Of a stretch of DNA of 64,000 nucleotides, positions 1-8,795 are shown piece by piece. A model generated the notes under the pieces. That model was not told where the DNA came from. It did no database searches and was given only the letters and a program-made list of their open reading frames with translations. The translations under genes were made by a program, and so were the position numbers. The DNA lies in assembly GCF_000300255.2 (NCBI RefSeq), contig NC_020913.1, positions 1,300,692 to 1,364,691 of the forward strand, in the 5' to 3' direction. The DNA comes from Candidatus Methanomethylophilus alvi Mx1201. Lineage in GTDB: Archaea > Thermoplasmatota > Thermoplasmata > Methanomassiliicoccales > Methanomethylophilaceae. Each line of letters begins with the position of its first letter. Positions within the stretch are counted from its first letter, which is position 1.

Positions 1-20
1 GAGGCTATGAGGAGGATGGT

Positions 21-896
21 TTAAAGGGTGGTGCCATCGGATGGGGAGGACTTCCCCATCCTCCTCCGCAGACGGTCCTCCGTATCGGAGATGGTCTCGA
101 GGATCCCGTTGCAGACGGGGCACATGAAGATCCTCATCCCGCCGAAACGGCCCGTCTCGAAGCATCCCACCGTGTTGTCCTCCACGTACTTCTCCCTCAG
201 GGCCCTCCGGTAGCCCTCCGGGTCGTCCTCGTAGTCCACCATGGAACGGAACCTCTCCGTGAGGGAGCGCATGCTGTCCGCATACTCGCCCACGGTCATC
301 CCGTCGCCGAAGGCGGAGAAGAAGGCGCCGAGGACGTCCCGCTCGTAGGCGGTGAGGGGGATCCCGTCCGCGTCGGCGGACCTGTACCGGTCGATGTCCC
401 AGGCGGAGAACGTACGGAGGAACTCCCCGTCCATGAGGACGAAGAGGTAGTCCCTGTTCTCCAGGGCGAAGGAGATGTCGCGGGAGGCCCTGGCACATCC
501 GTCCAGGAAGTCCCTCATGACCGCCTTCTCGCGCCCGGTGGGGACGGCCCGGGCATGTACGTCGGCCAGGAAGCGGAGGCGGCGGTCGGAGGCCATGATG
601 CTGTCGAAGTCGGCCTCGGCGTTCCGCCTCACGAAGTCGTTGAACTGCTCCACGGTGCGGCCGCAGACGTAACACTCCATGCCCAGGGGGGAAAGGGGGT
701 CCGTCTCCTCGCGCAGGTCGCGGAAGTACTCCTCGCGGACGGCCCTCCGGCGGCGGTCCATCTCCTCGGAGACGGCCTCCAGACGACGGTACCCCTCGGG
801 ATCCCGCCCCCCGTCCTTGGACAGACGGGCCTTCATGCGGCCGTATTCCTTCTGCAGTTCGATGTCGTTCATCCGGGAGATGTCTGCCTCGTCCAT
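21..896 (-). CDS. Uncharacterised protein with split CxxC pairs
   Basis: I do not recognise the family of this 291-residue protein. It has a CYVC pair at residues 75-78 and a CPVC pair near residues 259-262. Together these could form one zinc-binding site bringing the two ends of a mostly helical, charged middle domain together. The N-terminal 70 residues are rich in Arg, Glu and Asp and look helical. No membrane segment or signal peptide is visible, so it is probably cytoplasmic. The start ATG follows a GC-rich leader. Codon use matches the GC-rich backbone, so the frame looks real. Function unknown. Confidence 0.65.
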   Translation of the reverse strand: MDEADISRMNDIELQKEYGRMKARLSKDGGRDPEGYRRLEAVSEEMDRRRRAVREEYFRDLREETDPLSPLGMECYVCGRTVEQFNDFVRRNAEADFDSIMASDRRLRFLADVHARAVPTGREKAVMRDFLDGCARASRDISFALENRDYLFVLMDGEFLRTFSAWDIDRYRSADADGIPLTAYERDVLGAFFSAFGDGMTVGEYADSMRSLTERFRSMVDYEDDPEGYRRALREKYVEDNTVGCFETGRFGGMRIFMCPVCNGILETISDTEDRLRRRMGKSSPSDGTTL

Positions 897-997
897 GGGG
901 ACGTCTAGGGGGACGGGGATTTTAATGGATGCCCGCGTTGTATTTATAAACGGTATTTAAACAGTTTAAAAATACGGAGAGATCGTCAGAACCCTTG

Positions 998-1489
998 TCA
1001 CAGTACGATGTAGTGGAGGATTATGTCCTCGTAACGTCCGTCCTTCGTGCGGAAACCGCCGGGGACGGTGCCCAGTTGGGAGAACCCCATCTTCCTGTAG
1101 AGGGCGAGCGCGGGGGCGTTGGTGGCCACGACGGCGTTGAACTGGATTATGCGGAACCCCTTCTCCCGGGCCGTCTCCTTGGAGTCGGCCACGAGGAGGC
1201 TCCCCACATGTCTCCCGCGGACGTCGGGACGGACGGCGTAGCTGCAGTTGGCGATGTGCCCGCAGCGGCCGACGTTGTTGGGGTGGAGGATGTAGAGCCC
1301 CAGGACCTCGCCGGTGTCGGTGTCGGCGGCGACGCCGGTGTACGACTGGGATTGGAAGAACTCCACGGCCTCGGGCACGGTGAGGGTCTCCTCCTGGGGG
1401 AAGGCGTCGCCTTCCTCGACGACGGAGTTCCAGACAAAGGCCGCCTGCTCCGCGTCGGAGGGACGGAAGGACCTTACTTCGATGGACAT
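998..1489 (-). CDS. GNAT-family N-acetyltransferase
   Basis: A 163-residue single-domain protein with the GNAT layout. It has an N-terminal strand-helix (SIEVRSFRPSD), a central strand pair, and the acetyl-CoA pyrophosphate loop RPDVRGRHVGSLLV near residues 88-101 (the R/QxxGxG/A signature). A C-terminal ALALYRKMGF segment is typical of the family. It would transfer an acetyl group from acetyl-CoA to an amine; the substrate cannot be read from the sequence. It lies just downstream of the small zinc-ribbon gene on the same strand (27-nt gap), so the two probably share a transcript. A longer frame at 966-1589 on this strand is a shadow. Confidence 0.85.
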   Translation of the reverse strand: MSIEVRSFRPSDAEQAAFVWNSVVEEGDAFPQEETLTVPEAVEFFQSQSYTGVAADTDTGEVLGLYILHPNNVGRCGHIANCSYAVRPDVRGRHVGSLLVADSKETAREKGFRIIQFNAVVATNAPALALYRKMGFSQLGTVPGGFRTKDGRYEDIILHYIVL

Positions 1490-1516
1490 GATGTGACGGG
1501 GAGGAGGGAGGATGGC

Positions 1517-1693
1517 TTAAATGTAGCCTCGGCGGGAGGGGTGTTCGAGGACCTCGAGGGTGACGGAGAACCTGCACCCGCAGACGCATTGGTAGACCTC
1601 GACATGCGCCCCGTCCTCGTCCCGGCAGGACTTGAGGTCGGATGTGTCACGGCCGCCGCAGAAGGGACAATCACAAATAACAACGCCAGTCAT
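1517..1693 (-). CDS. Small zinc-ribbon protein (58 aa)
   Basis: A 58-codon frame starts at an ATG at 1693 and ends in TAA at 1517. It has seven cysteines arranged as CDCPFC at residues 7-12, C23, and CVCGC at residues 36-40. This is the pattern of a small zinc ribbon with one spare cysteine. Such mini zinc fingers usually bind nucleic acid or scaffold a complex, but nothing here says which. Its stop is 27 nt upstream of the GNAT gene start, suggesting co-transcription. The regular cysteine spacing and high third-position GC argue that it is a real gene. Confidence 0.6.
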   Translation of the reverse strand: MTGVVICDCPFCGGRDTSDLKSCRDEDGAHVEVYQCVCGCRFSVTLEVLEHPSRRGYI

Positions 1694-1748
1694 AAGCAGG
1701 CAAACGTGTTACAGAAATATAAAATAAAAGAAATAGTTTACTCAGAGG

Positions 1749-2648
1749 TCAAACCATCAATTTTCCACGATTTTCCATAGCCATGTAGAAGGCCTTATGA
1801 ATCACCTGGTCATATGATATGTCGCCATATTGTTCTTCGAAGGTACTGTATGCAATCTCTACAACATTTTTTCTAAAGAATAAAATCATATATCTTGCAA
1901 TATCCTCAATATTGCTTACATTCAGATTGTCTTCGAATACAACGTTTATAACATATGCCAATCTTTCAATAACTGGAACTCCTGATTCATCCATAATATC
2001 AAGATAATATCCATTCTTTCCAGTTTTAGAGAATATGGATCTTGTTAATCTGGGCATAGAATCAGTATGACGTATAATGTCACTACTACGATCTTCTATG
2101 CTAGATGACGATTTATATGTGTTTATCGGATCTGTTTTGATGATGCAATTGGTATGTAAAAATGTACTCATCTCTTGGAACAGACCCCACCACCTGTCAC
2201 GAAGATCATCCTCTACGCGCATCGAAATTAATGCCTGTTTACTGTATGTTCTCGATGCGATAGCTACTGCAAGAACTACTTTTAACTTATCATTGAGATG
2301 TTCTTCTTTTGACAGGGTTTTAAAATAATCTCTATCAATTAAGTCTATGAGCACATCATTTCCAATGATATCTTTCTCGCAAAACCAAACCCCTTTCGCA
2401 GTTAACACATAATGCCCAAGGCTAGGGCCATTCCTTATCAAGCCAAGATTCTTCAAACATTCAGCCTCATTGGAAGTCATGACAACTTCTTCCGATTTTC
2501 TCAATGCTTCTGAACGAGAATTGGCACTAGATCTAAAAAGATAAAATAGCAGGGAGTTTCCATATTTTTTCAGATCTAGGCCACCCTGACAGGATGAATA
2601 CATGACTTGAACAAGTGATTCTAGATTATCATCCATTTTATTGTCCAA
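1749..2648 (-). CDS. Last gene of the NurA-HerA-SMC operon; winged-helix-like N-terminus
   Basis: Unrecognised 299-residue protein. Residues about 55-90 (LKNLGLIRNGP...GHYVLTAKGVWFCEK) read like a winged-helix domain with a wing, suggesting DNA binding or regulation. The rest is helical with no catalytic motif I can name. Start choice: a TTG at 2648 lies inside the end of the SMC-like gene and has a GGTGA Shine-Dalgarno 6 nt upstream. An ATG at 2636 begins 1 nt after that gene's stop. Either way translation is coupled to the upstream gene. The base composition is AT-rich like the rest of the island and unlike the backbone. It could be an effector, a specificity subunit or a regulator of the system. 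Confidence 0.7.
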   Translation of the reverse strand: MDNKMDDNLESLVQVMYSSCQGGLDLKKYGNSLLFYLFRSSANSRSEALRKSEEVVMTSNEAECLKNLGLIRNGPSLGHYVLTAKGVWFCEKDIIGNDVLIDLIDRDYFKTLSKEEHLNDKLKVVLAVAIASRTYSKQALISMRVEDDLRDRWWGLFQEMSTFLHTNCIIKTDPINTYKSSSSIEDRSSDIIRHTDSMPRLTRSIFSKTGKNGYYLDIMDESGVPVIERLAYVINVVFEDNLNVSNIEDIARYMILFFRKNVVEIAYSTFEEQYGDISYDQVIHKAFYMAMENRGKLMV

Positions 2649-4728
2649 AAGAAGTCACCTTTCTTTCATCGGAGGGCATATTCATCATACCGACCATTAA
2701 TTTTCCCTGTTTCTGCAACTCAACGAATTTCTCAAATATGTCCTCCTGGGTCTTATTGGTCATCGTTGATACCTCATCAAATAAAGCAATTATTGGGCGG
2801 TCATCGTCAGTCTGAAGTTTAGACATCAAATAATTACGTTGGTTCAAACCAGTGCTTATCTGTCTAAGTCTAAGAATTGTCCCATCTGTAGCAGTAATTA
2901 TATCGTCCACAGTATTCACATATCTTATTGGATATGTATCTTGACCATATCTAACAAACCCCACACGTTTTCCCAGATATGTCCAAACGGACTTGAAAAA
3001 TGGATCCTCAGGGTCATATGGTCCATATGACTTTTTTTCAACTTGAGTCAACATCTTCATATCTTTATCAATTATGCCCTTTAATGCCATAAGAGATGTT
3101 GAAATTTTATTCAGAGCATTGATGTGCTCAGCGTATGGACTCTTTTCAACATTTTCCATTTTGGAAATATACGCTCTGAAAGCACCAATGCGCTCCGTAT
3201 TTTTCTTTTCAGATTCGATGGCACTCTTATACTCTTTCTCTTCAGAAGACATTGCATTGAATATATCAGAAACCTGGGCCCGATCGTATACATGACCTAG
3301 TTCTGCATTAGCCTTGCTTTGCTCTGTTGCATAGTTGGATAAATCTACACCAAATTTAGATGCCTCTGAACAAATTGTAGTCAACTCATTCTTAGCATTA
3401 CGCCACTTCCTTTCTTCAGACTCGACTCTAAATTTATCATAGTATTGTTCACCAACATCCTCTTTTACAGGAGGTTTTAATTTTCCAACCTTGCCGTCGA
3501 TATCGATAAGAGTTGTCCGGATTTTACCTACTTTTTCTAAAATCCTTTTAGAAGATGAAACAACACCAATAGATCTACTTTGTACCTGATAATCCCTTTC
3601 CAACTTAGACAGAAGATTATTAAGAGACCCAAGATCTGGAATGTTAATATTCTCATTCTCATATTTTCTCAAAACATTGATTATATCGAGCATTGCATTG
3701 ATTGTAGAATTCTCTTCGTGGATGTCTTCGACAGATATTTCTCTCTCGATTTTAGAAATTGCATCAAAGTATTTTACTGGAACAGATTTTTTTGCAATTA
3801 CTTCACCAATGTCAAACTCGGAAATAACTTCAAATGCTTCAGAAACACTCAGATTTCCTAAAGCTGAAACATCACGACTCAATTGAGCGATTTGTGCAGA
3901 ACTTAGTGGAATTGCGGCAACCCTGATAGCAGCAATATCTGCATCATAACTCTTCTTGATATCTTGGGGGCGTGTTTTTTTCTTTTCTTCCTCTTTTTTA
4001 ACAAAATCATATGTTCTTTTCAAATCATCCGCTTTTTTATTAGCATCCCTTATACGAATTGCATAATACAATTTGGCAAGGTTCTGATATTTCTTTTTCT
4101 TATTTTCACAATCAACATCTTTTCCATTGTTTTTATCATACTTTTCCACTTCAGCCCTATATTGTTTCAATAACTCTTCATCGGGACCGTTGCTTATGTC
4201 ATAAATCAAATGATCAACAGTAGACTGAAATGAATTTAATTTTGAACTACAATTTTGATGAATTACACTGATCTCATGAGAAATATCTGCCAACCTATCA
4301 ATGGGGTTATCGGGAATATCATAAATCAAGTTGTATTTTCTAGAGAAACTATCATCGGAAATTGGTGAAAAATTCTTCCCATCGTCTGAATCTTCGATTA
4401 AAATGTCGGCATCCGGAGAATTGCGAGTAGCTCTTATGGCTCTTCCGGAAACTGGATCAACGATATTTACACAAAATGTCAATTCCGTAGACTTATCATG
4501 AACCATGTCATCTAGATGCTTTTGAAGAACCTTGTTTACTGATTTGTTTTTAAGACCAAATGCAGAAATAGCTATGAGATTCATCAGAGTACTTTTCCCT
4601 GACATGTTGGGTCCCTCTATTCTGAATATATTCTTCAGAGGGCCCTTGTATTCATCATCTGGAACATATGTTGGCTTTTTAGTCCCCATGTCAATGGTTA
4701 GTCTATAGTCATAATCAATCATCAGCAC
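2638..4728 (-). CDS. SMC/Rad50-like ABC ATPase of the NurA-HerA island
   Basis: A 696-residue ABC-type ATPase. It has an N-terminal P-loop GPNMSGKST (residues 39-47), a long charged coiled-coil-like middle (about 170-560), an ABC signature-like STGLNQR near 625-631 and Walker B IIALFDE near 646-652. This is the split-head layout of SMC, Rad50 and RecN proteins. The coiled coils are short and no CxxC zinc hook is present, so it is not a canonical Rad50; no Mre11 is encoded nearby. Start: GTG at 4728, or the in-frame ATG at 4722 whose A is the last base of the preceding TGA. It would dimerise on ATP and clamp or sense DNA ends for the NurA-HerA nuclease/translocase (inference). AT-rich and probably acquired. 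Confidence 0.85.
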   Translation of the reverse strand: MLMIDYDYRLTIDMGTKKPTYVPDDEYKGPLKNIFRIEGPNMSGKSTLMNLIAISAFGLKNKSVNKVLQKHLDDMVHDKSTELTFCVNIVDPVSGRAIRATRNSPDADILIEDSDDGKNFSPISDDSFSRKYNLIYDIPDNPIDRLADISHEISVIHQNCSSKLNSFQSTVDHLIYDISNGPDEELLKQYRAEVEKYDKNNGKDVDCENKKKKYQNLAKLYYAIRIRDANKKADDLKRTYDFVKKEEEKKKTRPQDIKKSYDADIAAIRVAAIPLSSAQIAQLSRDVSALGNLSVSEAFEVISEFDIGEVIAKKSVPVKYFDAISKIEREISVEDIHEENSTINAMLDIINVLRKYENENINIPDLGSLNNLLSKLERDYQVQSRSIGVVSSSKRILEKVGKIRTTLIDIDGKVGKLKPPVKEDVGEQYYDKFRVESEERKWRNAKNELTTICSEASKFGVDLSNYATEQSKANAELGHVYDRAQVSDIFNAMSSEEKEYKSAIESEKKNTERIGAFRAYISKMENVEKSPYAEHINALNKISTSLMALKGIIDKDMKMLTQVEKKSYGPYDPEDPFFKSVWTYLGKRVGFVRYGQDTYPIRYVNTVDDIITATDGTILRLRQISTGLNQRNYLMSKLQTDDDRPIIALFDEVSTMTNKTQEDIFEKFVELQKQGKLMVGMMNMPSDERKVTSFGQ

Positions 4729-4874
4729 TCACTCTCTACATACTCGATGATTTTATCCAAAGCCTCGCTCGTATTACCATACTGTTCCAAAATCTCAATT
4801 ATCTTTTTCTGAAGTGCAGTATTTCCAATACTTTTGAGATACTCCAAGGAATTACTTGTTTCACACTCATTCAT
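4722..4874 (-). CDS. Small helical protein between herA and the SMC-like gene (50 aa)
   Basis: A 50-codon gene. Its ATG at 4874 lies inside the last codons of herA (ATGAATGA overlap) and its TGA overlaps the SMC-like gene's ATG. The product (MNECETSNSL...EYVESEC) is acidic, probably all helical, and carries two cysteines near its ends. There are no recognisable motifs. The overlaps on both sides indicate that it is translated as part of the operon and made in step with its neighbours. It could be an adaptor between HerA and the SMC-like ATPase or an inhibitor; neither can be decided from sequence. Confidence 0.65.
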   Translation of the reverse strand: MNECETSNSLEYLKSIGNTALQKKIIEILEQYGNTSEALDKIIEYVESEC

Positions 4875-6426
4875 TTTTAACAACTCCGCACAGAGACAGT
4901 GGGAATTTAAGAATCTTCAATTGCGGAAGATCATGTATGGATGCTATTGCAAATCCTTTTCTAAGACCTTCCAATTCTTCAGGGCTTATTTTCACACCAA
5001 TGCTTTTCAATGAACTTGAATCTGTTTTGAAAAATATCTGAGTATTGACTACCGATGGGATTCCTTTAGGGATATCCTCAATACTTTGCGATGCAAAAAT
5101 TACACCTATCTCTTTACTTCTTCCTGTCCTGCAAATCCTCTCAATATCATCCAGAGCTTCTCTTGAGGAATCTGTACTGTAAAACTGATGAACCTCATCT
5201 ATTATTATCAGGATTGGAACTTTACTCATCATCGCATCTTTTGCATCTACAATCTTTTTAAGCAGATCACGAAGCAATATAGAGCCAAACCTCGGCCCCT
5301 TATCCCCAGAGAAATCCAAGATGCTCATTTTTCCCTGCTGAAGAACATCATCATAGTCCAAAGAATCTGCAGAAGAGTTATCAAAGAAATCGATAGCCGA
5401 CTCCAAACTTCTAGATATGTTGTCATATGTTCCTGGATGAATGGTAACTGGTGTCTCCTCACCACGATCGCTGATTGATGTAAATCTTTTCGAGTCTTCT
5501 TTACTGTTAAAATATTTTACAAATTCGGTAAATCTGGCCTTACCCTTTTCAGCCTCATACTGTCTCCAATATCTGAATATGCCAGGGAGATTCAATGCAC
5601 CCTTATCAGAAATTCCTTGCAACAAACCAGTAAGTGCCTCTGGCTGAATCTGATTGACATCTAAAGTTATCTTTCTACAAATGTCGTAGTTTATTCCTTT
5701 TACGCTCTCATATCTACGATTCGCTGGCATATACATAGTAACATTGCTTACGCCGTGTGGGCTCATGCCAAGAGACTTCCACTCCGACAATACAGCCTCA
5801 TCATCTGACACAGAGGCTCTATCCATTTGTAAAAAATCAATATCCTTTACATTCACTGCGAGAACTGCACCTTTAATTTCTTCAATAAAGTATTGCGCAA
5901 GATACTTCATAGCAACAGTTTTTCCACTGCCTGTCTTTCCACATATCAAAGTTTGGTGATAGAAAAAGTCACTTGGAAGAGTTGCAGTAATGTGTTTCCC
6001 TGATTCATCCCTCAACACCCTGTTTTGATTTGAATGAACAGTGGAGACGAATACTTTTGGCCCCTTATCTCCCATACCCATTGCAAGATTGATTTCCTCT
6101 TGAGAAGATCTTCTTGCCGGACTGGTTGGATGGATAAAATCAACCATTCCATCATCGCGTTCAAATACATCTTTCACACGATAGGCTGTAATCTCATTCT
6201 TGCATTTCTTATCAGCTTCCAAATACTCCAGATCCATGTCTGAAAGAAGTGGCGAGGGAGAATAGGGAACAACTTGTTTACTCTCGTCCACTCTCAATAT
6301 AAACTTGCGTTTAGATTTATTATCCTCAACAGTCAAAAATGACCCCTTCGGAAGAATTCCATCTGTAGATCCTTTTGATACAAGCTTTATCTTCTGGTCT
6401 GTTTCATTGAGTACTGTCCAAATCAT
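4867..6426 (-). CDS. herA: HerA-type hexameric DNA translocase/helicase
   Basis: A 519-residue FtsK/HerA-superfamily ATPase. The N-terminal 100 residues are beta-rich, fitting a HAS-barrel. Walker A is GKTGSGKT at residues 163-170 and Walker B is ILIIIDEVHQF at 405-415. A conserved RICRTGRSKEIG stretch near 430 is consistent with an arginine finger, and FASQSIEDIP near 445 is typical of HerA. HerA forms a hexameric ring that pumps double-stranded DNA and activates the NurA nuclease. It overlaps the nurA end by 23 nt and the next small gene by 8 nt, so the products are probably stoichiometric. In hyperthermophiles herA-nurA sits with mre11-rad50. Here the neighbours are an SMC-like ATPase and unknown proteins in AT-rich DNA, pointing to a defence role (inference). 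Confidence 0.9.
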   Translation of the reverse strand: MIWTVLNETDQKIKLVSKGSTDGILPKGSFLTVEDNKSKRKFILRVDESKQVVPYSPSPLLSDMDLEYLEADKKCKNEITAYRVKDVFERDDGMVDFIHPTSPARRSSQEEINLAMGMGDKGPKVFVSTVHSNQNRVLRDESGKHITATLPSDFFYHQTLICGKTGSGKTVAMKYLAQYFIEEIKGAVLAVNVKDIDFLQMDRASVSDDEAVLSEWKSLGMSPHGVSNVTMYMPANRRYESVKGINYDICRKITLDVNQIQPEALTGLLQGISDKGALNLPGIFRYWRQYEAEKGKARFTEFVKYFNSKEDSKRFTSISDRGEETPVTIHPGTYDNISRSLESAIDFFDNSSADSLDYDDVLQQGKMSILDFSGDKGPRFGSILLRDLLKKIVDAKDAMMSKVPILIIIDEVHQFYSTDSSREALDDIERICRTGRSKEIGVIFASQSIEDIPKGIPSVVNTQIFFKTDSSSLKSIGVKISPEELEGLRKGFAIASIHDLPQLKILKFPLSLCGVVKNE

Positions 6427-7453
6427 CGTCTCCCCACCTCGCTTGATTCATAGTTTCTGTAAGTTTTGACCGCCTGATTTCTTGATTTAGATCAATCAGA
6501 TGAAGCGTTTCCCGAGCAAACATCTCTGCAATCGCAATAGGTCTTACCTGTGCATTTTTTTCATTACCTTGTGCTAAAATCAAATACAAGGTAAGGTCCA
6601 TACAATCGGCAATGGAGCTCCAATATTTCCGATATATACACGTAGGGATCTCTACTCTTACTGGACTGCACTTGTCTAAGAATTTTATGTAACAAAACAC
6701 TTTGGAATTACTCGAATTATGCGAATCTATATACTCAAAAAATGCTGTTCTCTCTCCTTGTTTTAGAAGATTATTCGCCCAATGCATATCTGAATTGTAA
6801 ACACCCTTGTATTCGGGAAGATATTGAGTTACAAGATTGCTACTACTATTCTTAACACAGAATATAGGCATTATGCCTTTTTCTAAAAACTTTTGAATCT
6901 GCGGCATAAATGTTGTATATGAATCTCCTCCCACCAAGGGGCCGTCGATAAACAAAATCCAATTGTCCCCACAATATTCATCCAGCAATTGCATTTTATC
7001 TAAGGCCATATCCACATTTATTCTATGGTCTACATTGTCTGCAACAATTGCAGCATCTCCAAGCTTATCTTTTACCCCATCAGAACGAGTGTAAAATTTC
7101 AGTGTTAGAAAACTAATTGGAACATAATCGGAATCTCTAACAATAACCAAAGAGTGTGATGCACAAACTGCCTTTCCTTCTAACGCAGCATATGTCTTAA
7201 ACGACTCATCATAAGCTGCAATTACTGTTCCTTCTCTTATTGCCACAGAGTATCCATTCCGCACATTTAGAGGATATTTTTCCGATGGCTCAATACACTT
7301 AATCAAATATTCTGTAGAGTCTAAATCGATATTGCCCTCTACTAATGTCGAACTAGTAGGCAAAGATATGTTTGAATTACTCAATTTTTCTAATACGCCC
7401 TTAAACGACTTATCCATAACTAATTTCGACTTTATAGATGAAGTGGCATCCAT
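6404..7453 (-). CDS. nurA: NurA-domain nuclease
   Basis: A 349-residue protein with NurA landmarks. An acidic strand AAYDESF (Asp82) takes the place of the usual xDGS motif. WILFIDGPLVGG (Asp170) and Lys201 in CVKNS follow, and PVRVEIP at 264-270 matches the C-terminal strand of the family. NurA is a manganese-dependent 5'-to-3' exonuclease and single-strand endonuclease that docks on the HerA ring. The gene is first in the operon. An AAGAGGT Shine-Dalgarno lies upstream of its ATG, and an AT-rich stretch around 7470-7490 could hold the TATA box. The motif spacing is divergent, so NurA membership rests on the motif order and the herA partner rather than on overall similarity. Confidence 0.82.
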   Translation of the reverse strand: MDATSSIKSKLVMDKSFKGVLEKLSNSNISLPTSSTLVEGNIDLDSTEYLIKCIEPSEKYPLNVRNGYSVAIREGTVIAAYDESFKTYAALEGKAVCASHSLVIVRDSDYVPISFLTLKFYTRSDGVKDKLGDAAIVADNVDHRINVDMALDKMQLLDEYCGDNWILFIDGPLVGGDSYTTFMPQIQKFLEKGIMPIFCVKNSSSNLVTQYLPEYKGVYNSDMHWANNLLKQGERTAFFEYIDSHNSSNSKVFCYIKFLDKCSPVRVEIPTCIYRKYWSSIADCMDLTLYLILAQGNEKNAQVRPIAIAEMFARETLHLIDLNQEIRRSKLTETMNQARWGDDDLDSTQ

Positions 7454-7568
7454 AACAATACAACTACCTCTTAACCAATATAGATCATTTACGATGTTAT
7501 TTCAAAACCCATGCCAGTTAGACTCATGTAATACGATTCAATGAATCTAATTCAATAACGAAATATAG

Positions 7569-7751
7569 CACCACAGTTGGAAAGATTTACTTGAAAAAGC
7601 TGAACAAAATCGTGATAGTTCATTGGAAGCAATATCAGATTGCCTTTATCCATCTCTTGTAAAGAACATTACATATAACTCGGCTGCCAAGTCCCTGTCC
7701 AGGCAACATTTACAAACCGGATACATATTCACCCTGAAAGCTGATGATTAG
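7569..7751 (+). pseudogene. Gene relic upstream of the defence island
   Basis: An open stretch of about 60 codons without a start codon, bounded upstream by TAG at 7566 and ending in TAG at 7749. It reads like genuine protein (WKDLLEKAEQ...LYPSLVKN...FTLKADD) rather than random translation. It shares the AT-rich composition of the nurA-herA block, so it may be the 3' end of another gene of the acquired segment left after deletion. I cannot name the family. The rest of the gap, 7454-7568 and 7752-8037, shows only AT-rich sequence grading into the GC-rich backbone and no other gene. Confidence 0.4.
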
Positions 7752-8037
7752 ATTGTAACGGTTCTCTCTGGTCAAATACATTCAGCTCCCGTCTCTACTA
7801 TGGATCTCATCTAAAAATGACCTCCAAAGGCTATTGAAACCAAAAGGAATACAAAATATATCCAAAATTTAAATCCATCTCCAACCACATCTTCTATGTC
7901 AGTGGATAAAAGACGGTCTCTGACAATAGAACCGCTCCCAATAGTCGGTCCGACGGCTCCCGCACCTGATAATGGACATATGGAGATTGGAAAAACGACC
8001 GACCAACCTTAATATCGCATACAATCTTCCTCCGCCC

Positions 8038-8706
8038 ATGACAGCCGACCCGGAACTGGAACAAGCCTTCGAACTGTTCAGGAAAGGGGACATGGAACAC
8101 AGCGTCCCCGTCCTCCTCCAATACGCCGAGGAAGGGGACCCGGAGGTCCAGTCCTTCGTCGGGACCCTCTACGCCTCCGGGGAGGGGGTGGAGAAGGACC
8201 TGGAGGAGGCCAACAACTGGTTCTCCGCGGCCGCCTCCCAGGGATTCGGCGACGCCGAATACAACCTCGGCTACGACTACATGGAGGGGCTGGGGGTAGA
8301 GAAGGACGAGGAGACCGCCTTCGACCTCTTCTCCCGCGCCGCGGAGCACGGCTCCGCCATGGGCGCCCTCCACGAGGCCATGTGCGTGGCCGAGGGAAGA
8401 GGGACGGAGAAGGACGAGAGGAAGGGGGAGGAGCTCCTGTCCCTCTCCGAACGTTCCGAGGACACCGCCGTCCTCTCCCGTCTGGGACTCTTCTACTACG
8501 AATCCGGAAGATACGTCCGCGCCGCCGTGGTCCTCCGGAAGGCCGCCGACAGAGGTGACCCTTTCTCCCAGTACCTGCTGGGGACCATGTACATCGACAG
8601 GCTCGGGGTGCAGAAGGACGACCGCGAGGCGAGGAAATGGCTCGGGAAGGCGGCCAAGGCCGGCATCCCCGAGGCCGTCGAGGCCCTGGGCGAACTGAAT
8701 GGGTGA
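8038..8706 (+). CDS. Sel1-repeat protein 1
   Basis: A 222-residue protein made of Sel1-like (TPR-related) repeats of about 36 residues, with the typical core GDPEVQSFVGTLYASGEGVEKD and repeats such as DAEYNLGYDYMEGLGVEKDEE. Sel1 repeats stack as helix pairs and form a superhelical scaffold for protein-protein contacts. The start is taken at the ATG at 8038 because the 22 upstream codons back to 7972 do not look like repeat sequence. There is no signal peptide, so the protein is probably cytoplasmic. It is the first of six Sel1 proteins on this strand up to 13.7 kb. Partner and pathway cannot be read from sequence. Confidence 0.85.
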   Translation: MTADPELEQAFELFRKGDMEHSVPVLLQYAEEGDPEVQSFVGTLYASGEGVEKDLEEANNWFSAAASQGFGDAEYNLGYDYMEGLGVEKDEETAFDLFSRAAEHGSAMGALHEAMCVAEGRGTEKDERKGEELLSLSERSEDTAVLSRLGLFYYESGRYVRAAVVLRKAADRGDPFSQYLLGTMYIDRLGVQKDDREARKWLGKAAKAGIPEAVEALGELNG

Positions 8707-8795
8707 GTGCGGCACCATCGGTCCGGGGTCCGGACATATCCGGTACCGGGCCCTCCCCGGACGGCGAGACCGCGACGGCCGAAGACCCGGGAAAC

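Noticed and set aside
966..1589. 207-aa frame over the GNAT gene
   Set aside because: The Arg/His/Pro-rich translation is typical of a shadow frame in GC-rich DNA.
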